From assembly GCA_013362385.1 (NCBI GenBank), contig JABFWC010000473.1, positions 1 to 6,845 on the forward strand: a DNA stretch of 6,845 nucleotides, in the 5' to 3' direction. The position numbers and the translations under genes were made by a program. Shown here piece by piece: positions 1-5,871 of this stretch (its first letter is position 1; each line of letters starts with the position of its first letter). The DNA comes from Pseudarthrobacter sp. (lineage in GTDB: Bacteria > Actinomycetota > Actinomycetes > Actinomycetales > Micrococcaceae). The notes beneath the pieces are model-generated. The model saw only the letters and a program-made list of their open reading frames with translations, had not been told where the DNA came from and did no database searches.

Positions 1-2
1 TG

Positions 3-272
3 CTCCGGCCTGTCATGGATGACGGGGTGCTCGACGTCCGGCTGATCACGGCCGACGAATCCTTCGCCAGGCTCCGGCTGCTGTGGACAGTCCTGACGGG
101 GACCGTGGCGGGTTCGCGCATCACGCACCTTCGGGAGGCGAAGGAAGTCCGCGTAGACGCCGGCGGCGCGCCGATGGCCCTGGCGGTCGACGGCGAAGCG
201 CTGGCCGGCGTGCGCAGCGTGGCCTACAGCGTGCGTCCCAAGGCGCTGGCCTACTACTCGCCGCATCCCTGA
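3..272 (+). CDS. Diacylglycerol kinase-like lipid kinase, C-terminal fragment (5' end outside window)
   Basis: The reading frame is open from the left edge, so this is the last ~89 residues of a longer protein; the ATG at position 15 is internal. Near the edge it has the DDG-LDVRL motif (DDGVLDVRL), and later the DGE motif (bases 189-197, in AVDGEA). Both are typical of the C-terminal beta-sandwich domain of the DAGK_cat/YegS/DgkB lipid kinase family, which phosphorylates diacylglycerol or related lipids with ATP at the inner membrane face. In that family the DGE glutamate is conserved and thought to be functional. The protein ends shortly after a final beta-strand (ALAYY), as expected for the family. 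Some actinobacterial relatives are fused to an N-terminal PAP2 phosphatase domain; this cannot be judged here. Family assignment is from motif recognition, and the substrate is unknown. Confidence 0.72.
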   Translation, partial: LRPVMDDGVLDVRLITADESFARLRLLWTVLTGTVAGSRITHLREAKEVRVDAGGAPMALAVDGEALAGVRSVAYSVRPKALAYYSPHP

Positions 273-288
273 CGCCTGCCAGGAGGCG
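273..288 (+). terminator. Weak stem-loop just after the lipid kinase stop codon
   Basis: CGCCT (273-277) can pair with AGGCG (284-288) around a 6-base loop, starting directly after the TGA. There is no T-run behind it, and a 5-bp GC stem is common by chance in DNA this GC-rich. It is only a possible transcription end for the lipid kinase. Confidence 0.2.
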
Positions 289-296
289 GACTACCC

Positions 297-314
297 TGAT
301 TCGCCCCTGAATCA
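297..314. promoter_or_regulatory. Perfect 18-bp dyad upstream of the ABC exporter genes
   Basis: TGATTC (297-302) and GAATCA (309-314) are exact inverted repeats separated by six bases (GCCCCT). The arms are AT-richer than their surroundings. The dyad lies in the 144-bp gap between the lipid kinase and the ABC ATPase, about 100 bp before the ATPase start. The size and symmetry fit an operator for a dimeric repressor such as those of the GntR or TetR classes, or a short RNA hairpin. No regulator gene is visible in the window, so the binding protein is unknown. Confidence 0.35.
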
Positions 315-404
315 TCCCTGAAAGCCGGCGGATCGGCCAGGGACCTCGGTAGCGTGGGAAGTGCATTCCGCCCGAACGTCTTCCGCAGCCGCGCGCTGCC
401 GTCC

Positions 405-410
405 AAAGGA
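405..410 (+). promoter_or_regulatory. Ribosome binding site of the ABC ATPase
   Basis: AAAGGA lies 6 bases before the ATG at 417. It supports that start over the upstream in-frame ATG at 354, which would add 21 residues not expected ahead of the conserved first beta-strand (MIEANGLTKVYG). Confidence 0.6.
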
Positions 411-416
411 TTCTCC

Positions 417-1340
417 ATGATTGAGGCAAACGGGCTGACCAAGGTCTACGGTGCGAAAACCGCGGTGGCCGGGGCCAGCTTCACCGTCAGGGCAGGGCAG
501 GTAACCGGGTTCCTGGGTCCGAACGGCGCAGGGAAATCGACAACGATGCGCATGATCATGGGACTGGACCGGCCGACGTCGGGATCCGTGACTGTGAACG
601 GGCTGCCGTACGTCCGGCACAAGGCGCCGCTGCGCGAGGTGGGCGCGCTCCTTGATGCCAAGGCCGTGCACACCAGCCGCAGCGCCTACAACCACCTCCT
701 GGCCATGGCGGCCACCCACGGCATCCCGAGGTCCAGGGTGCATGAGGTCATCGAAATGACCGGCCTCGAAGCGGTGGCCCGCAAGAAGGCCGGCGGCTTT
801 TCCCTGGGGATGGGCCAGCGGCTCGGCATCGCTGCCGCACTGCTTGGTGACCCCCGGACCCTCATCCTGGACGAACCCGTCAACGGCCTGGATCCGGAGG
901 GCGTGGTCTGGGTCCGCAACCTGGTGCGTTACCTGGCCGGCCAAGGCAGGACAGTCTTCCTCTCCAGCCACCTGATGAGCGAAATGGCGCAGACGGCCGA
1001 CCACCTGATCGTTATCGGCCGGGGCCGGGTGATCGCCGACGCGCCCATGCAGGACATCATCACCGGACGGGGCCAGGAACGCACCAAGGTCCGCACGGAC
1101 GAGCCGGTCCGGCTCACCCAGCTCCTCGCGGGCCGGGGTGCTTCCGTAGCCCACAGGGAGTCGGACCTGCTTGAAGTCAGCGGCCTGGACCCCCGCGCAA
1201 TCGCCGGGACCGCCTTGGAAAACCAGATCATGGTCTACGAACTCACGCCCCTGGTGGCAAGCCTTGAGGAGGCATACATGGAACTGACCAAGGACGACGT
1301 CGAATACCATTCCCTGCCCGCAGCGGAGGCGGCCAAATGA
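417..1340 (+). CDS. ABC transporter ATP-binding protein (BcrA/DrrA-type exporter ATPase)
   Basis: This 307-residue protein is the cytoplasmic ATPase of an ABC-2 type exporter. It has an A-loop tyrosine (Y11 in TKVYG), Walker A GPNGAGKST (34-42), the signature SLGMGQR (129-135), Walker B LILDEP (149-154) with catalytic E153, the D-loop after NGLDP, and the H-loop H185 in SSHLM. The usual Q-loop glutamine is not evident: the region reads GALLDAKAVH (76-85), as far as I recall a common form in actinobacterial relatives. Residues ~215-307 form the C-terminal extension seen in this ATPase class. The start at 417 is chosen for the Shine-Dalgarno AAAGGA and because the N-terminus then matches the fold. 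It overlaps the permease gene by 4 bp, so the two products surely form one transporter. Similar pairs export antibiotics, peptides or lipids; the substrate cannot be told from sequence. Confidence 0.93.
   Translation: MIEANGLTKVYGAKTAVAGASFTVRAGQVTGFLGPNGAGKSTTMRMIMGLDRPTSGSVTVNGLPYVRHKAPLREVGALLDAKAVHTSRSAYNHLLAMAATHGIPRSRVHEVIEMTGLEAVARKKAGGFSLGMGQRLGIAAALLGDPRTLILDEPVNGLDPEGVVWVRNLVRYLAGQGRTVFLSSHLMSEMAQTADHLIVIGRGRVIADAPMQDIITGRGQERTKVRTDEPVRLTQLLAGRGASVAHRESDLLEVSGLDPRAIAGTALENQIMVYELTPLVASLEEAYMELTKDDVEYHSLPAAEAAK
1325..1329 (+). promoter_or_regulatory. Ribosome binding site of the ABC permease
   Basis: GGAGG lies inside the end of the ATPase gene, 7 bases before the permease ATG at 1337. 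With the ATGA stop/start overlap this indicates translational coupling and balanced production of the two subunits. Confidence 0.6.
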
Positions 1341-2230
1341 GCCCGACAGCGACTGAACCCGTGCCGCCGCGCGAGCCGGCGCCCTCGGACAGCCCCCCTG
1401 CCTCCCGCCACAGCGGCCGTCCACTTCCCGGCCCCACTTTCCTGCGGGTCCTCAACTCCGAAGCCATCAAATTCCGCAGCCTCCTTTCCACCCTGATCCT
1501 GCTCGCCTCCACGGCAGCGGTGATGGTGGGGTTCGGTGCCTTGTCCGCTTGGGGCACGGGCCAGTTCGCCGGCGCCGCCGCCCGCGACCCGCAGGCCGCC
1601 GCCCGGATTACAGCCCAGGGCGGCGACCTCGCGGTCAGCGTTCCGACGTCCGGCATCGCGTTCGCGCAGTTGATCCTGGGTTCGCTCGGTGTCCTCCTGA
1701 TGAGCTCCGAATTCACCACCGGCATGGCCCGGTCCACGTTCACCGCGGTCCCGCGGCGGCTGCCCGCGTTCGCCGCAAAGCTGGTGGTGGTGATGGCAAC
1801 GTCGTTCGTGGTCACCGCAGTGTCCACGTGGGTGGCGGGATTGGTGGCCGTGCCCATCCTGGACAGCTACGGCCTCAAGCTGGACCCCGGCAGTTCCCAG
1901 TCAGTCAAGCTACTCCTGGTCAATAGCGCCTATGTGGCAGCCGTCGCCGCCATTGGCCTGGCCCTGGGGACGCTCCTGCGCAACTCGGCCGGAGGCATCA
2001 TGAGCCTGGTGGGCATCTTCTTCGTGGCCCCCATTGCCTTCCAGCTCATCCCCGGCGATTTTTTCAAGGAGGCGCGGAAGTACCTGCCGGGCAATACGGT
2101 TGACTCCCTGGCCGCCGCTGAACACGTGCCCGATACCCTCGAGGCCTGGCAGGCCGCAGTGGTCCTCGGCGCCTGGGTACTGATCCCGCTCCTGCTCGCT
2201 GCTGTGCTGCTGAAAAGGCGCGACGTGTAA
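1337..2230 (+). CDS. ABC-2 type transporter permease
   Basis: This 297-residue membrane protein is the partner of the ATPase whose stop codon it overlaps. A proline-rich, hydrophilic N-terminus (1-34) is followed by about six hydrophobic segments near residues 51-71, 106-124, 147-174, 191-212, 219-238 and 272-292. This is the usual topology of ABC-2 permeases. Between segments 2 and 3 it carries SSEFTTGMARSTFTAVPRR (123-141), the conserved cytoplasmic motif (E-x-x-TG-x-x-R-x-T-x-x-x-x-PRR) of this family, which lies where the ATPase is expected to dock. The C-terminus ends in a short positive tail (KRRDV). Together the pair would be a small exporter, probably working as a dimer of each subunit. 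The substrate is unknown; bacitracin/lantibiotic-type resistance or lipid export are guesses from the family. Confidence 0.9.
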   Translation: MSPTATEPVPPREPAPSDSPPASRHSGRPLPGPTFLRVLNSEAIKFRSLLSTLILLASTAAVMVGFGALSAWGTGQFAGAAARDPQAAARITAQGGDLAVSVPTSGIAFAQLILGSLGVLLMSSEFTTGMARSTFTAVPRRLPAFAAKLVVVMATSFVVTAVSTWVAGLVAVPILDSYGLKLDPGSSQSVKLLLVNSAYVAAVAAIGLALGTLLRNSAGGIMSLVGIFFVAPIAFQLIPGDFFKEARKYLPGNTVDSLAAAEHVPDTLEAWQAAVVLGAWVLIPLLLAAVLLKRRDV

Positions 2231-2403
2231 GGGGGCGGTGGTTTCCGGCACATTACAAATATGCCTCCAGCGCAACTTTCCTTGCCTATTACTGCTCCTG
2301 CTTGGAGCCCCGTCCTGCTGGCCGCCACCAGATCTGGAGAATCGCACAAAGCCTGGCACCTCGGCGCGGACCTAGGGTAAAACGACGATGTGGCCCAGCA
2401 CAC

Positions 2404-2416
2404 GGTCCGCCGGACC
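2404..2416. repeat. Short GC-rich palindrome (GGTCCG-C-CGGACC) before the permease start
   Basis: GGTCCG (2404-2409) and CGGACC (2411-2416) are exact inverted repeats around a single central base. The palindrome sits in the 245-bp gap before gabP, ending 5 bases before an alternative in-frame ATG (2422). It could be an operator half-site pair or a small hairpin that would mask a ribosome site for that ATG. Otherwise the gap holds an AT-richer patch (about 2250-2266) and a TAGGGT hexamer (2373-2378) that could be a -10 element without a recognisable -35. I saw no gene or clear terminator there. Confidence 0.3.
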
Positions 2417-2475
2417 AGGCCATGTCCGCCCAAAAACCCTGCCCCCAGGCTATTCCCCAACAGGACGGCGCACCC

Positions 2476-3879
2476 ATGCATGACCAGCAACTCTCCAAGT
2501 CCCTGAAGCCCAGGCACCTGTCCATGATCGCCATCGCCGGCGTCATCGGCGCAGGACTCTTCGTCGGCTCGGGGGCCGCGATCCAGCAGGCCGGGCCCGG
2601 CATCCTCATCGCCTACGCGGCAGCCGGCCTCGTGGTCATCCTCGTGATGCGCATGCTGGGCGAGATGGCCGCGGCGAACCCGGAAACGGGCTCCTTTTCC
2701 ACTTACGCCGACAAGGCGCTGGGACGGTGGGCAGGCTTCAGCATCGGCTGGCTCTACGCCTGGTTCTGGATCATCGTCCTGGGCATCGAGGCCACCGCCG
2801 GTGCGACCATCATGCACCGGTGGGTCCCCGGCATCGACCAGTGGGCGTGGGCGCTTGCCCTGATGGTGCTGCTGACGCTGACCAACCTGGGATCGGTGAA
2901 GTCCTACGGCGAGTTCGAATTCTGGTTCGCGTCCATCAAGGTCGCGGCGATTGTCCTCTTCCTGGTGTTCGGCGCCGCGGCCATCCTGGGCCTCATCCCC
3001 GGCGTGCCCGCCCCGGGCCTGAGCAACCTGCTCGGCAACGGCGGCTTCATGCCCAACGGCCCGGGGGCAGTCCTGGCCGGCATCCTCGTCGTCGTCTTCT
3101 CCTTCTTCGGTGCCGAGATCGCCACCATCGCCGCCGGCGAATCGGTAAACCCCGTGGACGCCGTAAAGAAAGCGGTCAAGTCCACGGTCTGGCGCATCCT
3201 CGTCTTCTACATCGGCTCCATCGCCGTAGTGGTCACCCTGCTGCCCTGGAACTCCGCCTCGGTGGCCAAGAGCCCCTACGTGGCGGTCATCGAACTGTTC
3301 GGCATCCCCGGCGCGGGAACCATCATGGACGTCGTGGTGCTGACCTCTGTGCTGTCGTGCCTGAACTCCGGCCTCTACACCGCCAGCCGCATGCTCTTCT
3401 CGCTCTCAACCCGCGGGGACGCGCCCCGGTCATGGACCCGCATCTCCAGCCGCGGCGTGCCAGCCGCCGCCGTGCTCGCCTCCACCGTGGTCGGCTTCGT
3501 CACCGTGGGCCTGAACTACATCGCTCCGGACACCGTCTTCCTGTTCCTGGTCAACACCTCCGGCGCCATCGCCTTGTTCGTCTGGCTGGTCATCTCGGCT
3601 TCGCAACTGATCCTCCGCCGCCGCATGGGGGCCGCCGGCAAGGACCTGCAGCTGAAGATGTGGCTGTTCCCCTACCTCACCTGGGCGGCCATCATCTCCA
3701 TCGTGGCACTGCTTATCGGCATGGTGATCGAGGAATCCACCCGCGAATCGCTGCTGCTCTCCCTGGCGCTTGCCGCCGTCGTGGTGGGCTTGGGCGTATT
3801 CCGCTACCGGCGGCAGGGCGCCGCCGCCCGCCCGGCCGTGGCACCTGCCCTGGCCCCGGTGGAGGAAGCCCGGCGCTAG
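2476..3879 (+). CDS. gabP: GabP-type amino acid/GABA permease (APC superfamily)
   Basis: This 467-residue inner-membrane transporter belongs to the amino acid-polyamine-organocation family and imports 4-aminobutyrate or a related amino acid by proton symport. Twelve hydrophobic segments can be drawn, from ~15-37 to ~426-444. From memory of E. coli GabP (466 residues) the match is close and collinear: GVIGAGLFVGS (22-32) in helix 1, TGSFSTYADKALGRWAG (71-87), YGEFEFW (144-150), GGFMPNGPGAVL (189-200), SCLNSGLYTASRML (294-307) and RGDAP (313-317). The start at 2476 gives the GabP-like length and N-terminus and has AGGACGG 7 bases upstream. An in-frame ATG at 2422 would add 18 residues without family support. 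The C-terminal tail (~446-467) is Ala/Pro-rich and probably disordered. The aminopeptidase gene follows after 10 bp, so the two are probably co-transcribed. No gabT or gabD is in the window, so GABA specificity is by similarity only; a broader amino acid permease is the main alternative. Confidence 0.88.
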   Translation: MHDQQLSKSLKPRHLSMIAIAGVIGAGLFVGSGAAIQQAGPGILIAYAAAGLVVILVMRMLGEMAAANPETGSFSTYADKALGRWAGFSIGWLYAWFWIIVLGIEATAGATIMHRWVPGIDQWAWALALMVLLTLTNLGSVKSYGEFEFWFASIKVAAIVLFLVFGAAAILGLIPGVPAPGLSNLLGNGGFMPNGPGAVLAGILVVVFSFFGAEIATIAAGESVNPVDAVKKAVKSTVWRILVFYIGSIAVVVTLLPWNSASVAKSPYVAVIELFGIPGAGTIMDVVVLTSVLSCLNSGLYTASRMLFSLSTRGDAPRSWTRISSRGVPAAAVLASTVVGFVTVGLNYIAPDTVFLFLVNTSGAIALFVWLVISASQLILRRRMGAAGKDLQLKMWLFPYLTWAAIISIVALLIGMVIEESTRESLLLSLALAAVVVGLGVFRYRRQGAAARPAVAPALAPVEEARR

Positions 3880-3889
3880 ACTCGGGACC

Positions 3890-5215
3890 ATGCCCTTGCC
3901 TTCCTCCGCTGCAGACCACGTCCGCGACCTTGGCAGCTACGTCAGCGCGTCGCCGTCGAGCTTCCATGCCGCCGCTGAAGGCGGCAGGCGGCTTGAGGAA
4001 GCCGGGTTCATGCGGCTGGACGAGCTGCAGCCGTGGGAGGGCGGGGCCGGCCGGTTCTTCATCATCCGCGACGGCGCCCTCATCGCGTGGGTGGTCCCCG
4101 GGGAAGCCGGTCCGGCCACCGGTTTCAACATCCTCGGCGCCCACACGGATTCGCCGTCGTTCAAACTCAAGCCCAAGCCCACCACCGGGGCCTTCGGCTG
4201 GCTCCAGGCAGGCGTGGAGGTATACGGCGGGCCGCTGCTGAATTCCTGGCTCGACCGGGAACTGCGGCTCGCCGGCCGGCTGGTCATGCTGGACGGCGCC
4301 GAACACCTGGCCGCCACAGGCCCGATGCTCCGGTTCCCGCAGCTGGCGATCCACCTTGACCGTGCCGTCAACGAGGGGCTCACGCTGGACAAGCAGCGGC
4401 ACATGAACCCGGTGTGGGGGCTGGGTGACGCCGCCGGCGCCGACCTGCTGGCCGTCCTCGCCTCCTGCGTGGAGGGCGCGGACGTGGACCCGGCGCAGAT
4501 CGGCGGGTACGACGTCGTCATTGCGGACACGCAGGAGCCTGCGGTTTTCGGCGGCAAGGGGGAGTTCTTCGCGTCAGGGCGGCTGGACAACCTCTCCGCC
4601 ACCCATGCCGGCCTTGCGGCGCTCATAGCGCACGCCTCCCGTGCCGGGGCTGCGGAAGGCGGCCCGATCGCCGTGCTCGCCGCCTTCGACCACGAGGAAA
4701 TCGGCTCCAATTCCCGCTCCGGCGCCTGCGGGCCCATCCTGGAGGACGTCCTGGTGCGCATCTCCGAGGGCCTCGGGGCCACCATCAGTGAACGGCGGCA
4801 GGCGCTGGCGGCCTCGTTCTGCCTGTCCGCCGACGCCGGCCACGCCGTGCACCCGAACTATGCCGAGCGGCACGACCCCGCGAACCACCCCGTGCTCAAC
4901 GGCGGGCCGCTGCTGAAGATCAACGCCAACCAGCGCTACGCCACGGACGCGTTCGGGGCGGCGTTCTGGGCCCGGCTCTGCGGTGCGGTGGGCGTCCCGT
5001 ACCAGGAATTCGTGTCCAACAACTCGATACCCTGCGGTTCCACGATCGGACCGCTGACGGCCACCCGGCTGGGCATCCGGACCGTGGACGTGGGCGTGCC
5101 GCTGCTCTCCATGCATTCGGCCCGGGAGCTGTGCGGGATTGAGGACCCCCTGCGCCTGGCCACGGTCGCGGAACTGTTCTTCCGGACCGCCGCTGCGGAG
5201 CGAACCCGGTCCTAA
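3890..5215 (+). CDS. apeB: M18-family zinc aminopeptidase
   Basis: This 441-residue cytoplasmic enzyme should remove N-terminal residues (acidic or neutral) from peptides using two zinc ions, forming large tetrahedral oligomers as in yeast Ape1 and human DNPEP. The metal-site residues are all present: H85 and D87 in GAHTDSPSFKLKP, bridging D233 in GRLDN, the catalytic/ligand pair E269-E270 in DHEEIGSNS, D315 in SADAGHAVHPN, and H409 in SMHSARE. Other family marks are HMNPVWG (171-177), NANQRYATD (345-353) and NNSIPCGSTIGP (377-388). The length is normal for bacterial M18 enzymes. The ATG at 3890 retains the conserved N-terminal ASPSSFHA (20-27), but its Shine-Dalgarno is poor (GGGA only 2 bases away; GGAGG lies 24 bases upstream inside gabP). 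Translation may depend on coupling to gabP, which ends 10 bp earlier. The last 4 bp overlap the convergent acyltransferase gene. The symbol apeB is used by analogy with annotated bacterial M18 genes. Confidence 0.93.
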   Translation: MPLPSSAADHVRDLGSYVSASPSSFHAAAEGGRRLEEAGFMRLDELQPWEGGAGRFFIIRDGALIAWVVPGEAGPATGFNILGAHTDSPSFKLKPKPTTGAFGWLQAGVEVYGGPLLNSWLDRELRLAGRLVMLDGAEHLAATGPMLRFPQLAIHLDRAVNEGLTLDKQRHMNPVWGLGDAAGADLLAVLASCVEGADVDPAQIGGYDVVIADTQEPAVFGGKGEFFASGRLDNLSATHAGLAALIAHASRAGAAEGGPIAVLAAFDHEEIGSNSRSGACGPILEDVLVRISEGLGATISERRQALAASFCLSADAGHAVHPNYAERHDPANHPVLNGGPLLKINANQRYATDAFGAAFWARLCGAVGVPYQEFVSNNSIPCGSTIGPLTATRLGIRTVDVGVPLLSMHSARELCGIEDPLRLATVAELFFRTAAAERTRS

Positions 5216-5871
5216 CGGGCGCGGCGGTAGTTGAACACGTCGTGGTCGATCTGGTGCGCCGGGACGCCCACCCAGGTTTCGCCGTCGGGTACGTTGCTCA
5301 GGACTGCCGCGCCCATGCCGATGGTGGCGTAGTTCCCCACGGACGTCCGCTCCCTGATGCTGGAATTCAGGCCGAGGTAGGCCGCCCTGCCGACCCGGAC
5401 GCCGCCGCCCAAGGACACGCCGGCCGCGAAGGTCGCAAAGTCGGAAACGTCGTCATCGTAGGAAAACGTCACCGAGGGCATGGCCACCACGTGGGCGCCC
5501 AGCGTTACGGCAGCAGTCAGCGTCACGTTGCGCAGCAGGATACTGCCCCGTCCTATGCGGCAACCCTCCGGAAACTGGACGGAGGGATCGATGGCGGTGC
5601 CGTACCGCGACTCCTGGATTCCCAGCGATGCCAGATGCTGCACCACGGACTCGCGCTCCTTGCTGGAGGCCAGGCAGACCAGCAGGAACGCATGGGTGTA
5701 CTTGGTGGCGTCATCGATACTTCCCAGGACCGGGGCCCCGTCCACCGTAACGCCGGCCATCTCCTGGTCATCATCCAGCAGCCCCACCACGTCGTACTGC
5801 CCGCTGCTGCGCACCATGGCAAGGACTTCGCGGGCAAGGCCGGTCGCTGCAACCAGGATCAGCTCGCTCAC
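5212..5871 (-). CDS. PglD/NeuD-like sugar acyltransferase (left-handed beta-helix)
   Basis: This 219-residue protein has the two-part layout of NeuD/PglD/PerB-type enzymes, which acetylate amino or hydroxyl groups on nucleotide sugars. An N-terminal Rossmann-like domain (~1-80; LILVAATGLAREVL at 4-17, GLLDDD at 30-35) would bind the nucleotide sugar. A C-terminal hexapeptide-repeat beta-helix (~95-205; turns such as RIGRGSILLRNVTL, TLGAHVVAMPSV, VRVGRAAYLGLNSSI) ends with the usual WVGVPA (200-205) and would bind acetyl-CoA. In PglD enzymes a catalytic His-Asp/Glu pair lies in the turn after MPSVT; here that turn reads SYDDD (137-141), with Y138 where His is expected. The GTG start at 5871 overlaps the upstream gene's TGA (GTGA), implying translational coupling; no later start keeps the Rossmann domain. 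It probably modifies the sugar handled by its neighbour in surface-glycan synthesis. Activity is uncertain given Y138. Confidence 0.82.
   Translation of the reverse strand: MSELILVAATGLAREVLAMVRSSGQYDVVGLLDDDQEMAGVTVDGAPVLGSIDDATKYTHAFLLVCLASSKERESVVQHLASLGIQESRYGTAIDPSVQFPEGCRIGRGSILLRNVTLTAAVTLGAHVVAMPSVTFSYDDDVSDFATFAAGVSLGGGVRVGRAAYLGLNSSIRERTSVGNYATIGMGAAVLSNVPDGETWVGVPAHQIDHDVFNYRRAR

Noticed and set aside
312..1424. Long minus-strand open frame (370 codons) opposite the ABC ATPase
   Set aside because: It mirrors the GC-rich third positions of a well-supported gene, and its translation is rich in Gly/His/Arg/Ala with no recognisable domain.
1243..1857. Minus-strand open frame (204 codons) opposite the ATPase/permease junction
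   Set aside because: Composition is typical of an antisense shadow, and the plus-strand genes there have clear motifs.
2302..2475. Upstream extension of the permease gene to the first in-frame start
   Set aside because: The added 58 residues are hydrophilic, Pro/Arg-rich and absent from GabP-type proteins, whose N-terminus matches a start at 2476.
2231..2475. A sigma-70-like promoter in the gap before gabP
   Set aside because: TAGGGT (2373-2378) could be a -10 element, but no acceptable -35 lies 16-18 bases upstream, and other pairs tried were no better.
1930..2817. Minus-strand open frame (295 codons) covering the gap before gabP
   Set aside because: No domain or motif is recognisable, and most of its length lies opposite the ABC permease and gabP coding regions. 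It does not make the gap a gene.
2727..4241. Long plus-strand open frame (504 codons) overlapping gabP and the aminopeptidase
   Set aside because: The translation is Arg/His/Pro/Gly-rich low-complexity sequence typical of an off-frame read of high-GC DNA, and it spans two genes with clear family matches in other frames.
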